Shown here: positions 1 to 5,435 of the stretch, piece by piece
Layout: each line of letters begins with the position of its first letter
How positions within the stretch are numbered: the stretch's first letter is position 1
NCBI GenBank assembly: GCA_023433965.1
Contig: JAEYTQ010000631.1
Span: forward strand, 1-7,821
Direction of reading: 5' to 3'
DNA length: 7,821 nt
From: Pseudomonadota bacterium
GTDB taxonomy: Bacteria > Pseudomonadota > Alphaproteobacteria > Rhizobiales > Xanthobacteraceae
Translations under genes and position numbers: made by a program
Notes under the pieces: generated by a model
Database searches by the model: none
Told to the model about the DNA's origin: nothing
The model's input: only the letters and a program-made list of their open reading frames with translations

Positions 1-131
1 CCGCGCAGATGAAGGCCGACCTCATCGTCATGACCTCGCACCGGCCGGCGATGCGCACCTATTTCCTCGGCTCCAACGCCGGCCACGTGGTGCGCTACGC
101 CAAATGCTCGGTGCTGGTGGTGAGGCATTGA
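1..131 (+). CDS. Universal stress protein, C-terminal fragment (cut by window edge)
   Basis: The reading frame is open from base 3 and ends at TGA 129-131, giving the last 42 residues of a protein that begins outside the window. Two pieces identify it: [20 protein letters not shown], the usual nucleotide-loop region of the Usp fold, and [13 protein letters not shown], the final helix and strand. It is closest in style to small single-domain UspF/YnaF-type proteins, whose loop usually reads GSHRPG. Here the two glycines are Thr and Ala, so nucleotide binding may be altered. Usp proteins are cytosolic and accumulate under stress. No convincing intrinsic terminator follows. A paired palindrome begins 139 bases downstream. 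The family call is firm; the subtype is inference. Confidence 0.88.
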   Translation, partial: AQMKADLIVMTSHRPAMRTYFLGSNAGHVVRYAKCSVLVVRH

Positions 132-401
132 GAGCGCAGGCATTGCGGGTGGATGAGCGCAGCCTCACCGCGTTCGGCAGCAAAGCCACACGCGGTAGGT
201 TATGCGCACGCCCGCGCATGCCCGGCCGACCGCTCATTTGTCTTGAAAGCGGCATCCATTTTTCTTCGCCATTCCGGGCGATGCGCAGCATCGAACCCGG
301 AATCATCAAGCCTCAGCACGCGCGGGACAATGGATTCCGGGTTCGCACTTCGCGCGCCAGGGAATGACGCAGAGGGCAGTCACGACATCTTGCGCGTGAG
401 C
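132..401. other. Intergenic gap without a gene (270 bases)
   Basis: The gap lies between the converging ends of the Usp gene (plus) and the DUF1127 gene (minus). Short frames here look like GC-rich noise, with no ribosome binding site or recognisable protein. The one clear structure is the inverted pair of palindromes at 270-366, annotated separately. The octamer AGGCATTG occurs at the Usp stop and again about 15 bases later, which I regard as incidental. Confidence 0.7.
270..366. repeat. REPIN-like pair of inverted palindromic repeats
   Basis: Two copies of one palindromic unit face each other. Unit 1 (270-304) starts CATTCCGGG and ends CGAACCCGGAATC. It folds as an 8-bp stem (271-278 with 296-303) continued by CGATGC/GCATCG (279-284 with 288-293), with a GCA loop and a two-base bulge. 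Unit 2 (333-366) is the reverse orientation: it starts GATTCCGGGTTCG, the exact complement of 292-304, and ends GGGAATG, matching the outer end of unit 1. The spacer is 305-332. REPINs in other bacteria are exactly such inverted REP doublets, moved by RAYT transposases. ATTCCGGG-type palindromes are, from recall, common between genes in Bradyrhizobium and relatives. No RAYT gene is in the window. Confidence 0.7.
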
Positions 402-638
402 TCACAGATACCGCGTCAGCTCGGCCTTGAACTGCCCGTACACCGCATCCTCGATCTGGCTGCGCGTGATGCCGATGTCGCGCAGGGCGCGGTCGTCGAG
501 CTCGTTCAGGGTCTTGATGGCGGAGCGGCGCTCCCGGCGGTCGAACAGCGCGTGAGCGGCGTGGGCGAGCGCTGCCAGAAATCCGTTCGACGAGGAGGGG
601 CGTAAACTCTGCCCGGCAGTTTGCGAGATCGTGGTCAT
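402..638 (-). CDS. DUF1127 (YjiS-like) small protein
   Basis: This 78-residue protein has a Ser/Ala-rich N-terminus, a helix at about 20-40 ending in RRERRSA, and the DUF1127 signature at about 42-68: LNELDDRALRDIGITRSQIE. The start is ATG 638-636, preceded by GGAGAAGAAGA, a good ribosome binding site. DUF1127 proteins are short, basic and Arg-rich. In alphaproteobacteria some are stress-induced; Rhodobacter CcaF1 binds RNA and influences RNA processing, and others are linked to phosphate and growth control. This one is longer than the minimal 45-50 residue versions. It diverges from the MocR-type regulator at 824, the arrangement seen for E. coli yjiS and yjiR, so it may be that regulator's target. 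The domain call is secure; the molecular role is not known. Confidence 0.9.
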   Translation of the reverse strand: MTTISQTAGQSLRPSSSNGFLAALAHAAHALFDRRERRSAIKTLNELDDRALRDIGITRSQIEDAVYGQFKAELTRYL

Positions 639-758
639 TCTTCTTCTCCGGCTTGTCGTCCGCGCGGCGAAGCAGATGCCGTTGGCGCCGACGCACGCGG
701 CGCCTGCAACTCATTTGCCGTCGGATTGCTCTCGCTCTCCTCGGCACAATCGTGGACC

Positions 759-787
759 TTGATGGAACTTAAATGCTTCAGTACACT
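759..787 (+). promoter_or_regulatory. Sigma70-like promoter of the MocR-type regulator
   Basis: TTGATG (759-764), a 17-base spacer and TACACT (782-787) make a good housekeeping promoter match, 37 bases before the ATG at 824. The last base of the -10 box is the first base of the TGCTC-G-GAGCA palindrome at 787-797, so a protein bound there would cover the likely transcription start. The call rests on sequence match only. Confidence 0.5.
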
Positions 788-821
788 GCTCGGAGCAAGT
801 AAAACATTGCTCTCGGTGCAA
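787..821. promoter_or_regulatory. Putative operator: two TGCTCGG-type repeats before the regulator gene
   Basis: TGCTCGGAGCAA (787-798, containing the perfect palindrome TGCTC-G-GAGCA) is followed by TGCTCTCGGTGCAA (808-821), the same motif with a two-base insertion. The repeat starts are 21 bases apart, two helical turns. A further TGCT lies at 774-777. MocR/PdxR regulators typically bind direct repeats near their own and divergent promoters. The position at the likely start site suggests autoregulation. This is inference from pattern and position. Confidence 0.45.
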
Positions 822-823
822 TA

Positions 824-2167
824 ATGTCCAAGTTCGAGTACGTGAAGCTTGCCGATGCCATTGCGGCCGATATCACTAACGGCACGTTAAGGCCTGGCGA
901 CCGGCTGCCGCCGCAGCGCAATTTTGCCTATGACCGCGGCATCGCGGTCTCGACTGCAAGCCGGGTTTATACGGAATTGCTTCGCCGCGGGCTCGTGGTC
1001 GGCGAAGTCGGCCGTGGCACGTTCATCTCCGGTGACGTCAGGCGGCCAGTCGAAACCATGAGCGAGCCCGTCGAGGCGCGGATCAATTTCGAGGTCAATT
1101 ATCCGCTCTTGCCGCAGCAATGGGCGATGATCGCCAAGAGCCTCGCGGGGCTCGAGCGCATCGACGCGCTGGAATCCGCGCTGCGCGTGTCGACCAGCAC
1201 CGGCACGAAGAGCGCGCGCAATGCCGCTGCAGCCTATCTCGCGCGCAAGGATTTTGCGCCGCAGGCCGAGCAGATCGTCTTCACCGCCAACGGCAAGCAG
1301 TCGCTCGCAGCGGCACTCGCGGCGCTCGTTCCCACCGGCGGCCGCTGCGGCGTCGAGGCGCTGACCTATCCCTACGTCAAGAGCATTGCCGCGCGGCTCG
1401 GCATCACGCTGGTCCCGATTCCGATGGACGAGTTCGGCGCACGCCCCGATGCGATTCAGAAGGCGCATCGCGAGGCGCATCTGTCGGCGCTGTATCTCCA
1501 GCCCATCATCCAGAATCCGCTCGGCGTCACCATGAACGCGACGCGGCGCGCCGACATCATGCGCGTCGCCGAGAAGCTCGATCTCACCATCATCGAGGAC
1601 GCCGTCTACGGTTTCCTGGCCGACGACACGCCGCTGGCTGCGCTCGGGCCGGACCGCTGCATCGTGATCGACAGCCTGTCCAAGAAAGTCGCGCCGGGCC
1701 TTGCGCTCGGCATTCTCGTCACGCCGCCACACTTGCGCGAAAGCGTGATGAGCGCGGTCCGCACCGGCGGCTGGATCGCCTCCGGCCACGCGCTGGCGGC
1801 CGGGCAGCGGCTGATGGCCGACGGCACCGTCGCCGAGCTGACGCGGCTGAAGCGCATCGACGCCGCGCGCCGCCAGCAGACCGCCGCAAGGCTGTTCGCC
1901 GGCTACCAGCTCGCCGCCGACCCGCGATCCTATCATCTCTGGCTGACGCTGCCGCCGCACTGGCGCTCGCAGACCTTCGTCACCGCCGCGGCGCGGCGCG
2001 GCATCGCGCTCACGCCGTCCTCGACCTTCGCGATCGCGCATGGACACGCACCGAATGCGGTGCGGCTCGCCCTCGCCCCGCCTTCCCCCGAGCAGCTCGA
2101 TGCCGGCCTACGCACCATCGTCTCGCTGCTCGGCACCAAGGAGGACGATTTCGATTCGACCGAGTAA
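824..2167 (+). CDS. MocR-type regulator: GntR winged helix fused to a fold-type I aminotransferase-like domain
   Basis: The protein has 447 residues. Residues 9-69 form a GntR winged helix, with GTLRPGDRLPPQRNFA and the wing-like GEVGRGTFISG. Residues about 90-435 are aminotransferase-like. Visible PLP-site features are N231 in QNPLG, D259 and Y262 in IIEDAVYGF, the Schiff-base lysine K287 in DSLSKKVAPG, and R414 in AVRLALA, the usual carboxylate-binding arginine. All key PLP residues are therefore kept. MocR regulators (PdxR, GabR, TauR, YjiR) sense PLP or an amino compound through this domain. The ATG at 824 follows the operator-like repeats closely and has no strong Shine-Dalgarno sequence. 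It is divergent from the DUF1127 gene and converges on the next gene with an 8-base gap. The family is secure. The ligand is unknown; YjiR-like identity is inferred mainly from context. Confidence 0.9.
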   Translation: MSKFEYVKLADAIAADITNGTLRPGDRLPPQRNFAYDRGIAVSTASRVYTELLRRGLVVGEVGRGTFISGDVRRPVETMSEPVEARINFEVNYPLLPQQWAMIAKSLAGLERIDALESALRVSTSTGTKSARNAAAAYLARKDFAPQAEQIVFTANGKQSLAAALAALVPTGGRCGVEALTYPYVKSIAARLGITLVPIPMDEFGARPDAIQKAHREAHLSALYLQPIIQNPLGVTMNATRRADIMRVAEKLDLTIIEDAVYGFLADDTPLAALGPDRCIVIDSLSKKVAPGLALGILVTPPHLRESVMSAVRTGGWIASGHALAAGQRLMADGTVAELTRLKRIDAARRQQTAARLFAGYQLAADPRSYHLWLTLPPHWRSQTFVTAAARRGIALTPSSTFAIAHGHAPNAVRLALAPPSPEQLDAGLRTIVSLLGTKEDDFDSTE

Positions 2168-2175
2168 CTACCTAC

Positions 2176-2760
2176 CTAAGGCAGCACGGCCCGGGGCAGC
2201 TGATCGAAACCATAACGCTGCGGCCGGTTGCGGCGGACGAAGCCGCCGACCTGCCAGGCGAACAGCGCGGCAAAGCCGAGCATGAACAGCGCGCCCGCGA
2301 ACTCGCCGATCACGAGCGCGCGGATCAACAGTCCCGCCATCGCCACAGTCAGCACCGCCAGGATCGCCAGCACCGCCGCATAGGTCTTTGGGCCGAGCCC
2401 TGCGGTCAATTCGGCGCGGCTGCCCGCTTTGGCCATCCGCGCATGAAGCTCGATCAGAAAATCGCGAAAGCCGTTGTCCTGCGGCGCCATCAGCGCCGCG
2501 GTCTGCCAGCTGGTCGACAGGATCGCGATGCGGCCGCCACCGGCGCGGCTGACGTCGGCGCGAAAGCGGTGCTGCTGCATCGACACAGGGCGGAACGAGA
2601 GCCGGATCGCGGAGATCTCCTCATACCGCCACAGGCCGGAGCGTCCCGCGATGTGCCAGGACAGCCCCTGCTCCGTCAGCTCGAAGCGATGCGCCGAGCC
2701 GATCAGCGAGGCCTTGTAGGCGTAGCTCGTGGCCGAACCAGATCCCGGCATGTCGATCAT
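2176..2760 (-). CDS. Uncharacterised membrane protein, PH-like N-terminus plus two C-terminal helices
   Basis: I do not recognise a named family. With the start at ATG 2760-2758 the protein has 194 residues. Residues about 15-105 alternate short polar and hydrophobic stretches (RFELTEQGLSWHI, LWRYEEISAIRLSF, GRIAILSTSW) in the manner of bacterial PH-like domains. Two hydrophobic helices follow, at about 127-150 and 154-176, then a basic tail RRNRPQRYGF. Both termini are probably cytosolic. The chosen start has GGTGGG four bases upstream. ATG 2802-2800 would add 14 residues, and ATG 2751-2749 would remove three. It converges on the MocR gene and diverges from the four-helix protein gene. The coding call is good; the PH-like fold is inference. 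Confidence 0.75.
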   Translation of the reverse strand: MIDMPGSGSATSYAYKASLIGSAHRFELTEQGLSWHIAGRSGLWRYEEISAIRLSFRPVSMQQHRFRADVSRAGGGRIAILSTSWQTAALMAPQDNGFRDFLIELHARMAKAGSRAELTAGLGPKTYAAVLAILAVLTVAMAGLLIRALVIGEFAGALFMLGFAALFAWQVGGFVRRNRPQRYGFDQLPRAVLP

Positions 2761-2816
2761 CGATCCCACCGGCGATCGGCTTGCGTGATCGCCCCCGCCC
2801 ATCCTACAAGCGAGGC

Positions 2817-3251
2817 ATGGCTGAGACGACCTTTTTTCCGCGCCGTCTGATTCTCGGCGCCGCGATGATCTCCGGCGTGCTGCTCGCGCTCGCAGTGCAC
2901 ATGCTGGGCGCGCGCTACGGTCTCGATCTCGGCGGCCTCTGGCGCTCCGACACGCAGGAGTTCATGCCGACGGGCGCTGCGATCGCCTGGTGGCTGATCG
3001 CGACCGTCGGCTTCTCCGGCGGATATTTCACCGCGGGCCTGATGCAGAGCGCGGTCTCCGGCCAGATCCCGCAACGGATGCGGCAATTCCTGATCGCGGT
3101 CGGCGTGCTGCTGCTGGCGGGGGCCGGCCAGGCGGCCTCGGCGCCGAGCCCGATCCCGACCGTCTCGGGCGTGCTCGCCGGGCTTGCCGCGTTGTGCCTC
3201 GGCGCCGTGATGGCGTTTTGCGGCGCGCATTTCGCGCTGCGCCGCGGCTGA
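2817..3251 (+). CDS. Uncharacterised four-helix inner-membrane protein
   Basis: This 144-residue protein has four predicted membrane segments, at about 10-30, 53-76, 89-107 and 116-140. A polar loop (about 31-52, with LWRSDTQEFMPTG) lies between helices 1 and 2, and the protein ends in LRRG. I do not recognise the family. The start is uncertain. ATG 2817, giving MAETTFFPRR, makes a natural basic flank before helix 1, but the nearest purine run, GAGG, ends one base before it. An in-frame TTG at 2781 would add 12 residues and overlap the divergent gene if that gene used its longer start. The gene ends 25 bases before a strong bidirectional terminator. Confidence 0.75.
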   Translation: MAETTFFPRRLILGAAMISGVLLALAVHMLGARYGLDLGGLWRSDTQEFMPTGAAIAWWLIATVGFSGGYFTAGLMQSAVSGQIPQRMRQFLIAVGVLLLAGAGQAASAPSPIPTVSGVLAGLAALCLGAVMAFCGAHFALRRG

Positions 3252-3276
3252 CCGTCGAAGCATGCACCTCAAAGCA

Positions 3277-3307
3277 AAAACGCCGCGCGTCGACCGCGCG
3301 GCGTTTT
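3277..3307. terminator. Bidirectional intrinsic terminator
   Basis: A perfect 13-bp inverted repeat, AAAACGCCGCGCG (3277-3289) with CGCGCGGCGTTTT (3295-3307), encloses the five-base loop TCGAC. The A run on the left and T run on the right allow termination in both directions. It lies exactly between the converging ends of the four-helix protein gene (stop at 3251) and the ferritin-like gene (stop at 3328). Confidence 0.9.
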
Positions 3308-3327
3308 CGTGCTGACTGCCTCGACTG

Positions 3328-3834
3328 CTAGCTCGCCGCGCGCAGATTGACCTTGCTCTCGGCGAGCATCGTCAGCTTCTGGTCGGTCGCCTTCTCCTCT
3401 TCGAGAGTCTTGGCGAGCACACTGGCGCAATCGTTGCGGCCGAGTTGCTTGGCCCAGGCGACGAGGCTGCCGTAGCGGACGATCTCGTAATGCTCGGCGG
3501 CCTGCGCCGCGTTGATAAGCGCCGCGTCCAGCACCGCCTTGTCGGCGACCTCGCCCGCGGTCTCGTCGGCCTCCTCGATGATGCCGTCGATCGCCGGGCA
3601 ATCCACCGCCTTCACGGGGACGCCGTGCATCTTGAACACTTCCTCGAGCCGCGCGACGTGCTGCTTGGTTTCCTCGAGATGCGTCAAAAAGCCCTGTTTC
3701 AGCTGGGGATCGGTGGCCTTGCTGGCCATCTTGGGCAGCGCCTTGGTGAGCTGCTGCTCGGCATAATAGATGTCCTGGAGCTGATGCACGAACAGGTCGT
3801 TCATGGTTTTGATGTCCTTGGTGAACAGTCCCAT
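3328..3834 (-). CDS. DUF892 ferritin-like protein (YciE/YciF type)
   Basis: This 168-residue protein starts MGLFTKDIKTMNDLFVHQLQ, the standard opening of DUF892 (YciE/YciF) proteins. The upstream extension in the same frame (to 3954) is out of character and is rejected. The family forms a four-helix ferritin-like bundle that usually carries a di-metal site. Candidate ligands are E26 (YYAEQQL), E55 and H59 (LEETKQH), E114 and H115/E117 (AEHYEI), and the E145-E147 cluster with D151 (LEEEKATD). Exact assignments need alignment. The spacing and length are normal for the family. GGA lies about six bases before the ATG. A perfect EcfG-type promoter upstream places it in the general stress response, as expected for YciF-like proteins, which are induced by osmotic and oxidative stress. 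The biochemical activity of the family is unsettled. Confidence 0.93.
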   Translation of the reverse strand: MGLFTKDIKTMNDLFVHQLQDIYYAEQQLTKALPKMASKATDPQLKQGFLTHLEETKQHVARLEEVFKMHGVPVKAVDCPAIDGIIEEADETAGEVADKAVLDAALINAAQAAEHYEIVRYGSLVAWAKQLGRNDCASVLAKTLEEEKATDQKLTMLAESKVNLRAAS

Positions 3835-3871
3835 CGTTCCGATTCTCTCTCGTTTCTGGGAACACGAACGC

Positions 3872-3895
3872 CGCGGCTTGCCACAAAAAGCCGCG
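3872..3895 (-). other. Leader hairpin upstream of the DUF892 gene
   Basis: CGCGGCTT (3872-3879) and AAGCCGCG (3888-3895) form a perfect 8-bp stem with an eight-base loop. It lies inside the predicted 5' untranslated region of the ferritin-like mRNA, about 40 bases before the ATG and about 25 bases after the predicted transcription start. It leaves the ribosome binding region free, so an mRNA stability role is as likely as translational control. The structure is seen; the function is not known. Confidence 0.45.
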
Positions 3896-3927
3896 TATTC
3901 CGCCATGTTCGGTTGCTGATGGAGCTT

Positions 3928-3952
3928 AACGGGCACGCGGCATCGACGTTCC
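3928..3952 (-). promoter_or_regulatory. EcfG (general stress response) promoter of the DUF892 gene
   Basis: On the minus strand GGAAC (3952-3948), 16 bases, then CGTT (3931-3928) matches exactly the GGAAC-N16-CGTT consensus of the alphaproteobacterial extracytoplasmic sigma factor EcfG, controlled by PhyR/NepR. The predicted start near 3920 leaves an untranslated leader of about 85 bases. No other site in the window meets both the sequence and spacing rules. Confidence 0.8.
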
Positions 3953-4265
3953 AAAAATGCCGATCACGGCTTGCGCTGGAACAATGCGGACGACGCCAGG
4001 ATCTGAAATCATCTCGGCCCATCGCAGGAGCGAACGGGGCGGCGCTTGCCGACTCATATGCTTAACGCGCAGCCGATGTGAACACCGTATGACAAAAGTG
4101 GCCGCTCGAACGCAGAACCTATTGTTGTCAAGGGCTGCACAAGCCGCCGTTTTTGCCTTAAATGAGCTGGATCATATCTAGCGATCGATGCCTGCCTTTG
4201 GCGTTGATCGCGCCCGACCGGCCAATGCCTGGCCGGGCTGGTCTTGCCCCCCGCCGGGAGGATGA
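3953..4265. other. Intergenic gap without a convincing gene (313 bases)
   Basis: The gap separates the stress promoter of the ferritin-like gene from the flippase-domain gene. Short frames here lack ribosome binding sites and family resemblance. It contains a possible sigma70-like site (4153-4180) and a 7-bp hairpin, CCGGCCA/TGGCCGG (4218-4224 with 4230-4236, loop ATGCC), about 20 bases before the ribosome binding site of the next gene. Confidence 0.6.
4153..4180 (+). promoter_or_regulatory. Possible sigma70-like promoter of the flippase-domain gene
   Basis: TTGCCT (4153-4158) and TATCTA (4175-4180) are separated by 16 bases, in an AT-richer patch about 85 bases before the ATG at 4266. The match is moderate and there is no independent support. 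Confidence 0.28.
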
Positions 4266-5348
4266 ATGCACGGACTGCTGCCCGCGCTGAAACGCGGCTT
4301 CAAGAGATGGATCGGCTGGCGGCGGCTCGGGATTGCCGCGAGCATCTTCATCATCGCCCTCGCGATCACCACGCTCGTGCGGACCCTCAAGGGCATCGAT
4401 GCCGGCGTGATCCTGACCGCGTTGACCGAGATTCCCCGCGGCAGTATCGGCCTGGCGGCGATCTGCGTCTTCTTTGCGTTCTGCACGCTGACCTTCTACG
4501 ACTTCTTCGCATTGCGAACGATCGGCAAGAAGCACGTGCCCTATCGGATCGCGGCCCTCTCCAGCTTCACGTCCTATTCGATCGGCCACAACATCGGCGC
4601 CACGGTGTTCACCGGCGGCGCGATCCGTTTCCGGATCTATTCGGACTACGGGCTGAACGCGATCGACGTCGCGAAAATCTGCTTCCTGTCGGGGCTGACC
4701 TTCTGGCTCGGTAATATTTTCGTGCTCTCGATCGGCATGGCCATCCATCCCGATGCGGCCTCCTCGATCGATCAGCTGCCGCCGTCGCTCAACCGCCTGA
4801 TCGCGCTCGGCGGCCTCGCCTCGATCGGTGCCTATCTGGTCTGGCTCTGCATGGGCGAGAAGCGTCGCGAGCTCGGCCAGAAGGGCTGGAAGGTGGTGCT
4901 GCCCTCGGCGCCGTTGACCTTGGTGCAGATCCTGATCGGCGTCGTCGATCTCGGCTTCTGCGCCACCGCCATGTACCTGCTGATGCCGGCCAACCCGCCG
5001 ATCGACTTCATGTCGCTCGCGGTCGTGTTCATCCTGGCGACCCTGATCGGCTTTGCCAGCCATGCACCGGGCTCGATCGGCGTGTTCGATGCCGCCATGC
5101 TGGTCGCGCTACCGCAGTTCGGCCGCGAGGAGCTTCTGGCGACGCTGCTGGTGTTCCGCATCCTTTATTTCGTGATCCCATTCGCCCTCGCCATCTCCAT
5201 CATGGGGGCGCGCGAGCTCTGGATGAACGTGGTCGCCCCCTGGCAGGAGCGGCGACGACTGGCGGAGGCCTGCGCGCAGGCCAACCTGCCCAAGCAAGTG
5301 GCCGCGATGGAGCGCGAAAGGACGCTGCGGCGGGCCGGCAAGCGGTAG
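4266..5348 (+). CDS. MprF/YbhN-type lipid flippase-domain membrane protein, without synthetase domain
   Basis: This 360-residue protein has about eight membrane segments (near 21-38, 60-82, 96-115, 135-160, 176-196, 213-240, 248-265 and 290-315). Two conserved blocks identify the family: GHNIGATVFTGGAIRFRIYS at 107-126 and SHAPGSIGVFDAAML at 265-279. Both are typical of the N-terminal flippase half of MprF and of the YbhN/UPF0104 group. In MprF this half moves aminoacyl-phosphatidylglycerol across the inner membrane. The C-terminal synthetase (GNAT-like) domain of full MprF (about 850 residues) is absent, replaced by a basic, charged tail ending LRRAGKR. The substrate is therefore unknown. 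The start is supported by GGGAGG (4256-4261), four bases upstream. A secreted esterase gene follows after 87 bases on the same strand. Confidence 0.88.
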   Translation: MHGLLPALKRGFKRWIGWRRLGIAASIFIIALAITTLVRTLKGIDAGVILTALTEIPRGSIGLAAICVFFAFCTLTFYDFFALRTIGKKHVPYRIAALSSFTSYSIGHNIGATVFTGGAIRFRIYSDYGLNAIDVAKICFLSGLTFWLGNIFVLSIGMAIHPDAASSIDQLPPSLNRLIALGGLASIGAYLVWLCMGEKRRELGQKGWKVVLPSAPLTLVQILIGVVDLGFCATAMYLLMPANPPIDFMSLAVVFILATLIGFASHAPGSIGVFDAAMLVALPQFGREELLATLLVFRILYFVIPFALAISIMGARELWMNVVAPWQERRRLAEACAQANLPKQVAAMERERTLRRAGKR

Positions 5349-5435
5349 CGCCGATCCATGGGCGGATCAGACGAAGGTTGCGGGCGGAGCGATCCTCTCT
5401 TATTTCCGCCTCAACTTTGCCGTTGAACCCGGGCC

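Noticed and set aside
230..263. Possible terminator of the Usp gene: CCGCT/AGCGG followed by a T run
   Set aside because: The stem has only five pairs with a 13-base loop, and the T run starts about seven bases after the stem.
764..789. GGAAC at 764-768 as an EcfG -35 box for the MocR gene
   Set aside because: No CGTT or GTT occurs at the required distance.
887..2047. Long minus-strand open frame (386 codons) opposite the MocR gene
   Set aside because: It is low-complexity, Arg/Ala/Gly-rich sequence typical of the antisense of GC-rich genes, with no family resemblance. The plus-strand protein is clear.
1120..2850. Plus-strand open frame of 576 codons overlapping the MocR gene and the next gene
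   Set aside because: It is extremely Arg/His/Ala-rich and crosses two real genes on opposite strands; a shadow frame.
4089..4181. Short plus-strand frame MTKVAARTQN before the flippase-domain gene
   Set aside because: It has about 30 codons, no ribosome binding site and no recognisable family.
4158..5063. Minus-strand open frame (301 codons) opposite the flippase-domain gene
   Set aside because: Its composition is dominated by Arg, Asp, Glu, Gly and His as expected for an antisense shadow, and the opposite frame is a recognisable membrane protein.
5349..5435. Terminator between the flippase-domain and esterase genes
   Set aside because: Only a 5-bp GATCC/GGATC stem and a GGCGGA/TCCGCC pair with a long loop are present, with no T run, so co-transcription cannot be excluded.
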